The notes beneath the pieces are model-generated. The model saw nothing but the letters and a program-made list of their open reading frames with translations, had not been told where the DNA came from and searched no databases. Positions 25,987 to 33,423 of a DNA stretch of 64,000 nt are shown here, in pieces (position 1 is the stretch's first letter; every line of letters starts with the position of its first letter). Source of the stretch: Aquitalea magnusonii (GTDB taxonomy: Bacteria; Pseudomonadota; Gammaproteobacteria; Burkholderiales; Chromobacteriaceae); NCBI RefSeq assembly GCF_002217795.2, contig NZ_AP018823.1, positions 1 to 64,000 of the forward strand, given 5' to 3'. Both the position numbers and the translations under genes were made by a program.

Positions 25987-27026
25987 GGGGCTTTGTTGCA
26001 CAAATCAGGCGCAGGTCGCACTACCCCAATCCCCAGACGGACTTATCCCATGCGGACCGTTTGCAGCGTGCCCAGTGCTGTGAAGCGATTTAGAATCGCT
26101 GCACAGATTTGAAGCTCCGCCACCTGCCGGTCAAAGTCCCGTGACTTAACCCGGTCTGCCAGCAATTTGAAACAGTGCATCTTCGTTTCGACCAGACTGC
26201 GGCGATGGTAGCCGCTCCACTTTTTCCAGAGTGTGCGCCCCAGATATTTCACCGAGCGTAGTGACTCATTGCGAGCCTGATTGCCCGGTGAAATCCCTTT
26301 CCAGAGTTGGCCGTTTCGACGTGGGGGAATGATGGCTGCTGCTCCACGCTCTGCAATCGCTGCGTGACATAGGCGTGTGTCGTACGCCCCATCCGTGGTC
26401 ACTGTCACCAGTCCCTCTGCCGCCGGAGTTTGCGATAGCAGCTCTGGCAGCATCGTGGCATCTCCAGTGCGATTGTCGGTCACTTCCATTGCCCGGATTT
26501 CCAGCGTTTGCGCATCAATGCCCAAATGCACCTTGCGCCACTGACGGCGGTACTCCGCGCCGTGTTTCTTCGTTTTCCATTCGCCTTCACCCAGCATCTT
26601 GATGCCAGTGCTGTCGATCAACAGGTGCAGCCCGGTCGTGGTTGGCCGGCAAGGAATGGCCACCTGCAAATGCTTTTGCCTCCGGCACACGGTGCTGTAG
26701 TCCGGCGTCAGCCAGTCCAGCCCCGCCAGTTTGAGCAGGCTTTGCACCATACCCACGGCCTGTCGGAGCGCAAGATTGAACAGGCATGTGATCTTCAAGC
26801 AGAACTGAATGGCGGCATCGCTGAAAGTCGGTGTCCGTCCACGTTTGCCGACCGCAGAGCCACGCCAGCGCATGTCACGGTCCAACCAGATCATCAGCGA
26901 CCCACGCGCCTTGAGCGCAGCATTGTAGGTCTTCCAGTTGGTGGTCTTGTATTTGGGCGGGGCGGACTTGCTCATGCCGTCATTCTACCCTGCCTGCAGG
27001 GAGGGTGATTTGTGCAACAAAGCCTC
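25987..27026 (-). mobile_element. IS5-family insertion sequence
   Basis: About 1040 bp bounded by 21-base terminal inverted repeats GRGGCTTTGTTGCACAAATCA (25987-26007 and 27006-27026, one mismatch at the second base). A TA dinucleotide flanks each end (25985-25986, 27027-27028) and may be the target duplication. One transposase gene fills the element. Its GC content is clearly higher than that of the AT-rich genes around it. Confidence 0.9.
26043..26975 (-). CDS. IS5-family transposase
   Basis: A 310-residue DDE transposase (DUF4096-type N-terminus, then transposase_11 domain). Motifs are LLIDSTGIKMLGEGEW with the first Asp (about residue 128), VTTDGAYDTRLCHAAI with the second, and RRSLVETKMHCFKLL with the Glu in the YREK-like position (about residue 272). 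The frame is intact, so the copy may be active. Read leftwards like the flanking accessory genes, so it may drive the small exported gene at 25500. Confidence 0.93.
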   Translation of the reverse strand: MSKSAPPKYKTTNWKTYNAALKARGSLMIWLDRDMRWRGSAVGKRGRTPTFSDAAIQFCLKITCLFNLALRQAVGMVQSLLKLAGLDWLTPDYSTVCRRQKHLQVAIPCRPTTTGLHLLIDSTGIKMLGEGEWKTKKHGAEYRRQWRKVHLGIDAQTLEIRAMEVTDNRTGDATMLPELLSQTPAAEGLVTVTTDGAYDTRLCHAAIAERGAAAIIPPRRNGQLWKGISPGNQARNESLRSVKYLGRTLWKKWSGYHRRSLVETKMHCFKLLADRVKSRDFDRQVAELQICAAILNRFTALGTLQTVRMG

Positions 27027-27050
27027 TAGCGCTTCATCAGTTCATGGAAA

Positions 27051-27191
27051 TCATTTTCTGCACTGCAAGTCGAAAATTATTCGATCATCATCGTCTTCTA
27101 ATGCGCTATTGAAACAATCAGAAAAGTTAACAGCTGCGATTAAACCAATATATCGAATGATGCGGGGGGCATCGAAATTTAGGAAGAAAAA
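27051..27191 (-). pseudogene. Possible gene remnant next to the IS
   Basis: Within the 275-base gap between the IS and the next gene, one minus-strand frame is open for 46 codons after a stop (27192-27194) and ends in a TGA at 27051. Its end is acidic (NSALEDDDDRIIFDLQCRK). There is no start codon or ribosome site. It could be the 3' end of a decayed gene of the same cassette, or chance. Confidence 0.25.
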
Positions 27192-27301
27192 CTACGGCTG
27201 GGGCAGTGGATGTTCAAACGTTTGGATGCACAGTGCCAACCTATCTTATCTATGCATCAAGAATGGTAGTTAATTAGCCTGCTATTTAACCGATTTTGCA
27301 G

Positions 27302-27724
27302 TCATTTCCATACCGGGAAAAATTCAACCGAGCCCATGTCTTCCACATAAGCATCAATCGCAATCATGTAATTAACTCTCTTTTTATATTGATCGTTTCT
27401 TTTTACTCGCAAACACCTATCCAGCGCTTGACCATAATTAATTATGCGTGGAAATTTAACTTTGCAATGAGGGAGGCCGTCATTGATCACCACCCACCGA
27501 TTGCCAGGCTTTTGATCCTTCCCAACCTCAACAATGTTTATACTTGAAATATAAATAAGCTTGCCAGGAAAGTTTTTCTGTAGAATATTTACAGCATCGT
27601 CAGTGTAAATTTTCATACCCTTATCATTCTGCACGACCCTAATGGTTGGGCCAGGCTCCTCCCCAAAGCTGGCATATGACAGCGATGAGTAGGCAATTAA
27701 GAATATGGTCACCAATAATTTCAT
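27302..27724 (-). CDS. Small exported protein, paralogue of the 25.5-kb gene (immunity candidate)
   Basis: A 140-residue AT-rich gene product with a signal peptide (MKLLVTIFLIAYSSLSYA). It shares with the 25500-25961 protein the blocks FPGKLIYISSIN, CKVKFPRIINYGQALDRCL and MGSVEF. I know no named family. The ATG directly follows the TAA of the frameshifted peptidase gene (TAAATG), so it is translated by coupling. The order vgrG, peptidase-like gene, small periplasmic protein is the usual effector-then-immunity order. No activity has been shown for this family, so immunity is inferred from context. Confidence 0.72.
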   Translation of the reverse strand: MKLLVTIFLIAYSSLSYASFGEEPGPTIRVVQNDKGMKIYTDDAVNILQKNFPGKLIYISSINIVEVGKDQKPGNRWVVINDGLPHCKVKFPRIINYGQALDRCLRVKRNDQYKKRVNYMIAIDAYVEDMGSVEFFPVWK

Positions 27725-28361
27725 TTAGATGGACCTCGCATTTGCAGGAATTAAATCCCTATCAAAAGGATTTGCAAGTAATTTCTTAATGGCAAATTCA
27801 ACGTAATTCTTCTTTTTTTCAGGGTAGGAAGAAATGCCGAGGAATGTAAAATCGAAATATATTGCAACAATCTCAGCCTGCTGCTCATGGTTGTAATTTT
27901 CAAAATTCTTTGGATTCTGTTTTTCCCATGGTAGAAAGTATATACTCATTCCGGGCATGTCTGGCGATGGATTTGTTAACTTGTACTTTCTTCTTGACCG
28001 TTGCCAGATGTGTGTCATTTCATGAATAAAAAGTAGCTTTGCATTTTTTTGCCAAACTTGGATTTAGCTCTGGTTTGGAATAGTCTTCTTGATAAAAGTG
28101 CACACTTCCTTTGGGCTGGCTATCTCTTGGTGGGAAGAAAATAAATGGATTGTCTTGGTCGGAGATGACACCTGGAGGCTTCCTATCTTTCATTGTCTCG
28201 TGCACGCCGCATATTATTCTAACAGAGTCATAGTCTATAGAATCTTTAAAAACCTTACGACAGTAATCTACCTCTCCGTCAGTAAGTTTTCTCATTTTCT
28301 TTACTTCTAAGTGAATAATCGAGTACCCTATATTTTCCACATTCGTTTTAGCCTGTGCCAA
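27725..28361 (-). pseudogene. Vgr-associated HExxH metallopeptidase-like protein, frameshifted
   Basis: Two fragments in different frames: 28361-28020 (113 codons, TTG start; an ATG at 28295 begins MRKLTDGEVDYCRKVFKDSI) and 28018-27725 (97 codons, MTHIWQRSRRKYK). They join if one A is removed from the A7 run at 28044-28050, giving LLFIHEMTHIWQ, an HExxH zinc motif, followed by YNHEQQAEIVAIYF. This layout is known from proteins annotated as Vgr-related or Rhs-associated near vgrG. The frame is open up to about 28436 with no ATG or GTG (GEYINLCKGGCVQTGGGWLE). It may be inactive, a base-calling error, or expressed by slippage on the A run. Confidence 0.7.
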
Positions 28362-28423
28362 GATTTCTAGCCAGCCACCACCAGTTTGAACACATCCACC
28401 TTTACAGAGATTTATATATTCAC

Positions 28424-31195
28424 CTAAAGTGAAATCAAGATTTTCTTAATACTTACTGGCTCAGCTGTTTCAATTCTTTCAGTTTTCCCATCGCCATCAG
28501 TACGCCCAGTCACAATTCTGCCAGAACCAAGTTCAATTCTATAATTAACATATGGCATAATTTTTCCAGTGGGGTCCTTTACAAGAAACTGCTCATCATG
28601 GATTCGACTCGTTGGTAATATTGGGGGGTCAAAATCTATTCGGGTAGGCCCGCTTAGGTCATGGCTGCCACCCTTCACGCTTACTGTCCCCGGGCAGTGC
28701 ACTTCGATATTGCCGCCTTTCAGCCGGATATAGCCGCCACCGCTGGTCAGCAGAATCTCTTCTTTGGCTGCAATAGTGATGCGCTCCTTGCAGGAGGTAA
28801 TCGTCATATCCTTATCCGCCGTCAGTTCCATCGCATCACTCTGCGCCTGCACCTGCACCTGCACCTTGCCCTTGGCGGCGATCAGTTTCAGCGCCACTTT
28901 GTCTTTCACCCCGGCCACAAACAGGCTGATGTGCTGGCCGACGTTGTGCAGCCAGCGGCGGCCGGTGGTGTGGTTGGCGTCGCGTTGGGCGATGAGGTTG
29001 AGGTTGGTGCCGGCGCTGAGGGTGTGGCTTTGTTCGGTCAGGCTGGCGATGCCGGCCGGGGCGGACAGGATGAGCAGCGGCTGTTGGCCGGCCTGGTCTT
29101 TTGCCGTCTTGCCGTCTTTGTCGGTGTTGCTGCCGGCTTCCCAGGCTTTGAGCGCGGCGGCGTGGTGTTGCAGGTGGCCGCTGTCCTTGTTGCCGTCTTT
29201 GCCGTTGTCGGAGTTGATGGCGTCCGGCCCGGTTTCCATGCTGTCGGCCAGTTGTGCAGCGGCGGTGTCGCCCAGGCTTTGGCTGAGGCTGAGCGCGGCG
29301 TCGAGCTGGCTTTGCGCATGCTCGCGCGCCAGTTGTTTGCCGGATGCGCCGTTTTGCGCTTCGGTGCTGATGAGCAGGCCGTGGCCGGCGCGGATGGCGC
29401 CGTGCTGGTCGGTGCGTAGTTCGAAGCCTTCGCCGCGCGGCTGGGCTTTGCCATTGCTGCGCGGGTGGGTGAGGTAGCCCTGGTTGAGCTGGGTCTTGCC
29501 CGCTTCGCTACTGAGCTTGGCGCGGACTTCACCGGGCGTGTCGTCGAACAGCAGTTCGTTGTACTGGCCGCCCTGGTGTTCTTTGGATTTGATGCCGGAC
29601 AGGGTCTTGTTGGCGGGCAAAGCGCCGGCACCGCTGAAGGCCGGGGTGGCGTGGCTGCCGTTGTACAGCACGCCAACAATCACCGGGCGGTCGATATCGC
29701 CTTCGATAAAGTCGACCAGCACTTCCTGGCCGATGCGCGGGATGAACTGGTGGCCCCAGCCGGCCCCGGCGCTGGGCATGGCCACGCGCAGCCAGCAGGA
29801 GGAGCGGTCGTCCAGATTGGCGCCGCTGCCGGGGTGTTCGTCTGGCCGCTGCCAGTGGAACTGCACCTTGATGCGGCCCAACTCGTCGGTGTGGACTTCT
29901 TCCCCCTCGGGCCCCACCACGGTGGCGGTCTGTACACCTTTAGATGTCGGCTTGGCCTGCGTGCTGTGGGCATAAGCCGGGGTGAGCGGAATGCCGCGGC
30001 GCTGGGCGGTGATCTGGGTCTGGAAGGGGCTGCTGTTCTGGCTGTCGTTTGATGTGCTGCTATCTCCCAGCAAGCCGCGCAGGCTGCTGGCCAGATCACC
30101 CGGCAGATTGTTGTTGGCACGGAAGGTTTGGCCGGTGACCACGAATTCACGCTGCTCGCTGCTGTCGCCCTCGTGCAGCGGATGTTCATCCAGGCGGAAC
30201 CATTGGCCAGCGAGCAGGCTGCGTACTGAGCCGCTGCCAGAGAATTGCTTGGCCTGCACATCGTGCGCCTGCTGACGCCGCTGCGCATACTGACTCAGTT
30301 GCTCGGCATCGCTGGCGTAGTACAGCGACTGCGGGTCGTAATCCTGCAGGGTGGATTGCAAGGCATCGCCACTGCGGCCTTGCTGGATGCGGCTCTGATC
30401 GCCGCTGTGCTGGGTGCTCACCGGCTGGTAATCGAAACTGGCCAGCGCCACCGCACCGGACACCACCTGACGGGCGGCGCTCCAATCCGTCAGGCCGTCT
30501 TCTTCCTCGGTGGCATCGCTGCGGTGAAAGCGCACCCGCTCACTGGCGGCGGGCGGCAGGCTGTACGCATCATCAAACACCACCAGCTTGACCTGCGGAT
30601 GCTCACCATCGACATGCTCGAAACGCCAGGCGTAACCCTCTTCGTGCAGCAGGCGCACGATGAAGTCGAAATCGCTCTCGCGGTATTGCAAACAGTAACT
30701 GCGCGGGTTGGCGGAGGCAGTGTGAAACTCCAGCGTCTGTACCTGGGCAAACACCGGATTATTGGCCTGATGCTCGGCCAGGATCTGCTTGACGATGTCC
30801 GGCACCGACAAGTCCTGAAACACCCGCGACGTACGACGCAGCCGCAGCAGCGCAAACGGCGGCTCGATGGTGAGGCCGTACTTGGCAAAACCGCCATCCG
30901 AACCCAGCAACTCGGCCCGTGACACCACCCCGCAACGCACCACCTGGCTGCCATCGGCATCCAGCACCCCCAGGCGGGCGGCCACACCGAGCAGCGACTT
31001 GAGCTCGATATTGCCATCCGGCGACAAACAACTGAGCTGATAGCGATAGGCTTGCGACACCCCCTCGCTGCCATCCAGCGTGTGTGGCAATAACTGCTCG
31101 GCGGCGATCTGCCCGCCATCCAGCTGCAGGGTGAGCAGGCGCTGGTGCTGGGAAAAGGCGGCGGCGAAGCTGGCGAGCAGGGAGGAGAAGTCCAT
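28424..31195 (-). CDS. vgrG: Type VI secretion spike protein VgrG (orphan)
   Basis: A 923-residue VgrG. Order of domains: N-terminal gp27-like Vgr domain (about 1-400, with PRSYCLQYRESDFDFIVRLLHEEGY), gp5 OB-fold (about 425-515, ELGRIKVQFHWQRPDEHPGS and WGHQFIPRIGQEVLVDFIEGD), then a beta-helix/DUF2345 region (about 715-840) and a C-terminal tail (about 848-923) with a transthyretin-like pattern (FLVKDPTGKIMPYVNYRIEL, GRTDGDGKTERIE). The DNA of the tail is AT-rich like the downstream genes while the rest is GC-rich. No ribosome site marks the start; ATG 31195 and GTG 31210 are both possible. No other type VI genes are in the window. Confidence 0.94.
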   Translation of the reverse strand: MDFSSLLASFAAAFSQHQRLLTLQLDGGQIAAEQLLPHTLDGSEGVSQAYRYQLSCLSPDGNIELKSLLGVAARLGVLDADGSQVVRCGVVSRAELLGSDGGFAKYGLTIEPPFALLRLRRTSRVFQDLSVPDIVKQILAEHQANNPVFAQVQTLEFHTASANPRSYCLQYRESDFDFIVRLLHEEGYAWRFEHVDGEHPQVKLVVFDDAYSLPPAASERVRFHRSDATEEEDGLTDWSAARQVVSGAVALASFDYQPVSTQHSGDQSRIQQGRSGDALQSTLQDYDPQSLYYASDAEQLSQYAQRRQQAHDVQAKQFSGSGSVRSLLAGQWFRLDEHPLHEGDSSEQREFVVTGQTFRANNNLPGDLASSLRGLLGDSSTSNDSQNSSPFQTQITAQRRGIPLTPAYAHSTQAKPTSKGVQTATVVGPEGEEVHTDELGRIKVQFHWQRPDEHPGSGANLDDRSSCWLRVAMPSAGAGWGHQFIPRIGQEVLVDFIEGDIDRPVIVGVLYNGSHATPAFSGAGALPANKTLSGIKSKEHQGGQYNELLFDDTPGEVRAKLSSEAGKTQLNQGYLTHPRSNGKAQPRGEGFELRTDQHGAIRAGHGLLISTEAQNGASGKQLAREHAQSQLDAALSLSQSLGDTAAAQLADSMETGPDAINSDNGKDGNKDSGHLQHHAAALKAWEAGSNTDKDGKTAKDQAGQQPLLILSAPAGIASLTEQSHTLSAGTNLNLIAQRDANHTTGRRWLHNVGQHISLFVAGVKDKVALKLIAAKGKVQVQVQAQSDAMELTADKDMTITSCKERITIAAKEEILLTSGGGYIRLKGGNIEVHCPGTVSVKGGSHDLSGPTRIDFDPPILPTSRIHDEQFLVKDPTGKIMPYVNYRIELGSGRIVTGRTDGDGKTERIETAEPVSIKKILISL

Positions 31196-31235
31196 GGTGC
31201 GGGCTATCACGTCGGCTGACGTGAATCATCACATT

Positions 31236-31253
31236 CTGTTGAAAGTTCAACAG
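31236..31253. promoter_or_regulatory. Palindrome upstream of vgrG
   Basis: CTGTTGAA-AG-TTCAACAG is a perfect 8+8 palindrome centred 50 bases upstream of the vgrG start. It has operator-like form; no regulator can be named. Confidence 0.4.
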
Positions 31254-31531
31254 TTTATGCGTACAACATGCAGCGGACAAGGTGGAATAACATCATTAGG
31301 TATTTGTACGAAGACGCTTGGCTGCTCAAAGGCATGCGGCCAGTCAAACTGTTATTGTCAGGATCGTCCAGCTTTGGCTGTTGCAGAGATTGCCTGCAGT
31401 GTTGATCAGAGGTTCATGCGCGCGGTGGTCCTTGAGCTGCCGCATCGTAGGTGTAAAGTTGGGCCTCGCGTCAGTTTCTCCCTCGCCGGTTAACTTGGTG
31501 CGCTAGGTTGACGTTTATCTTGGCTACGCGC

Positions 31532-31561
31532 TTGACCCCGCCGTGATTGGAATACGATAAT
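31532..31561 (+). promoter_or_regulatory. sigma70-like promoter of dusA
   Basis: TTGACC (31532-31537), 18-base spacer, GATAAT (31556-31561), each one mismatch from consensus. It would give a leader of about 120 bases before dusA. Confidence 0.55.
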
Positions 31562-31688
31562 TGCCAGTTTTTTCAACTGTTTATTCATCATTTGCGCGGG
31601 GTGTGCCAGCCCCGTGCCTGACGGGTGCCAAGCCACTGAAATAGAGGCAGTTTTGTGGTGCTCTTAATGATGATGAAAACAGGCAAGT

Positions 31689-32747
31689 ATGGTCGAAATG
31701 AATAGTCATCCGCTTACCGCTAGTCCCACCGCCAGCCCCGCTACACCAGGAGTGCGTGCTGCATTGCCTTCTCGCCGTTTGTCCGTAGCGCCGATGCTAG
31801 ACTGGACTGACCGTCACTACCGCTACTTTGCCCGGCAAATCAGCCGCCACACCTGGCTGTATACCGAAATGGTCACCACCGGCGCGCTGCTGTATGGCGA
31901 TGTGGAGCGGCATTTGCGCTTTGACGAAGCCGAACACCCGGTGGCCCTGCAACTGGGTGGCTCCGAGCCGTCCGAGCTGGCGCAGTGCGCGCGGCTGGCG
32001 CAACAGTGGGGTTATGACGAGGTCAACCTCAATGTCGGTTGCCCCTCCGAGCGGGTACAGAAGGGTGCGTTTGGTGCCTGCCTGATGGCCGAGCCGCAAC
32101 TGGTGGCCGACTGCGTCAAGGCCATGCGCGATGTGGTAGACATTGACGTCACCGTCAAACACCGCATCGGCATCGACCAGATCGAGCATTATGACTATCT
32201 GGCCGATTTTGTTGATCAGGTGGCTGCAGCTGGTTGCAACACCTTTATCGTGCATGCGCGCAATGCCATCCTCAAGGGACTGAGCCCCAAGGAAAACCGC
32301 GAAATCCCGCCGCTCAAATACGACTACGTCTACCGCCTGAAACAGGAAAGACCTGAACTGGAAATCCTGATCAATGGCGGGGTAAAAACCAATGCCGAAA
32401 TCGCCGAACACCTGCGCCATGTCGATGGCGTGATGGTGGGGCGCGAGGCCTATCACAACCCCTGGCTGATGGCCGGGTGGGATGCGGCGTTCTATGGCGA
32501 TGACAGCACTGCCGTCAGCCGCCAGCAGGTGGTGGATGCCATGCTGCCTTATATTCGCGCCCGTCTGGCCGAGGGCCACAAGCTGCGTAATATTGCCCGC
32601 CATATACTGGGTCTGTTCCAGGGCATGCCGGGTGCGCGCCAATGGCGGCGGATGCTGTCCGATGCCAAGCTGTTGGATGGTGCCGACGAGGGCCTGCTGT
32701 TGCAGGCGCTGGCGGCCATGCCGTCCCGCGTGCCCGACGCCGAATAA
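31689..32747 (+). CDS. dusA: tRNA-dihydrouridine(20/20a) synthase DusA
   Basis: DusA is an FMN enzyme that reduces uridines at positions 20/20a in the D-loop of tRNA. The 352 residues match DusA closely: RLSVAPMLDWTDRHYRYFAR, LYTEMVTTGALLYGD, VALQLGGSEPSELAQ, EVNLNVGCPSERVQKGAFGA with the catalytic Cys, IVHARNAILKGLSPKENREIPP, and DGVMVGREAYHNPW. The first 25 residues are variable, and ATG codons at 31689 and 31698 are both possible. It is followed after 82 bases by rdgB. Confidence 0.96.
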   Translation: MVEMNSHPLTASPTASPATPGVRAALPSRRLSVAPMLDWTDRHYRYFARQISRHTWLYTEMVTTGALLYGDVERHLRFDEAEHPVALQLGGSEPSELAQCARLAQQWGYDEVNLNVGCPSERVQKGAFGACLMAEPQLVADCVKAMRDVVDIDVTVKHRIGIDQIEHYDYLADFVDQVAAAGCNTFIVHARNAILKGLSPKENREIPPLKYDYVYRLKQERPELEILINGGVKTNAEIAEHLRHVDGVMVGREAYHNPWLMAGWDAAFYGDDSTAVSRQQVVDAMLPYIRARLAEGHKLRNIARHILGLFQGMPGARQWRRMLSDAKLLDGADEGLLLQALAAMPSRVPDAE

Positions 32748-32829
32748 TCCGTGCTGACAGCAGGGTGGACGCGGCATGGTTGGCCGCTTACCCTGCTGTT
32801 CTGCGCTGTACGCAACAGGATGAATCCAC

Positions 32830-33423
32830 ATGTTCGACAAACTGGTACTCGCCAGCAATAACGCTGGCAAGCTGCGTGAATTTTCCGCCCTGCTGGCACC
32901 GCTGGGTGTCACCGTCATCCCGCAAGGGCAACTCAATGTGCCGGAATGCCCGGAGCCGCATTACACCTTTCTGGAAAATGCGCTGGAAAAGGCCCGTCAT
33001 GCCAGCCATGTCACCGGCCTGCCGGCGCTGGCGGATGATTCCGGCATCTGCGTGGAAGCGCTGGGCGGCAAGCCCGGTGTGTTGTCGGCGCGCTATGCCG
33101 GCGAGCCCAAGTCGGACGAGCGCAATAACGCCAAGCTGATCGAAAAGCTGCAAGGTAAGGACAATCGCCGCGCCTGGTATTACTGCGTGCTGGTGCTGGT
33201 ACGCCATGCCGACGACCCGCAACCGCTGGTAGCCGATGGCATGTGGCTGGGCGAAGTGCAGGATACCGCAGCAGGCGAGGGCGGTTTTGGCTACGACCCC
33301 TACTTCTACCTGCCCGAATTCGGCTGCACCGTCGCCCAGTTGGCGGCGGAGGACAAGAACCGTGTCAGCCATCGCGGCAAGGCCATGCAGGCCATGCTGA
33401 GCAAACTGCGTGAGCTGGCATGA
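32830..33423 (+). CDS. rdgB: dITP/XTP pyrophosphatase (RdgB/HAM1)
   Basis: A 197-residue enzyme that hydrolyses dITP, ITP and XTP to monophosphates and so keeps damaged purines out of DNA. Motifs are KLVLASNNAGKLREF (substrate-binding SNN and Lys), ALADDSGICVEALGGKPGVLSARYAG with the catalytic Asp, and GFGYDPYFYLPEFG followed by NRVSHRGKA. The stop overlaps the hemW start (ATGA), so the genes are translationally coupled. Confidence 0.96.
   Translation: MFDKLVLASNNAGKLREFSALLAPLGVTVIPQGQLNVPECPEPHYTFLENALEKARHASHVTGLPALADDSGICVEALGGKPGVLSARYAGEPKSDERNNAKLIEKLQGKDNRRAWYYCVLVLVRHADDPQPLVADGMWLGEVQDTAAGEGGFGYDPYFYLPEFGCTVAQLAAEDKNRVSHRGKAMQAMLSKLRELA

Larger units (their letters stand above)
31196..31688. 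other. 493-base gap between divergent vgrG and dusA
   Basis: No gene found. It holds an inverted repeat near vgrG (31236-31253) and a sigma70-like promoter toward dusA (31532-31561). A weak hairpin CGGGG/CCCCG lies in the dusA leader. Short open frames here are antisense to the start of vgrG or lack ribosome sites. Confidence 0.6.

Noticed and set aside
26938..27273. 111-residue + strand open frame running out of the IS
   Set aside because: Crosses the IS end and changes composition midway; no ribosome site.
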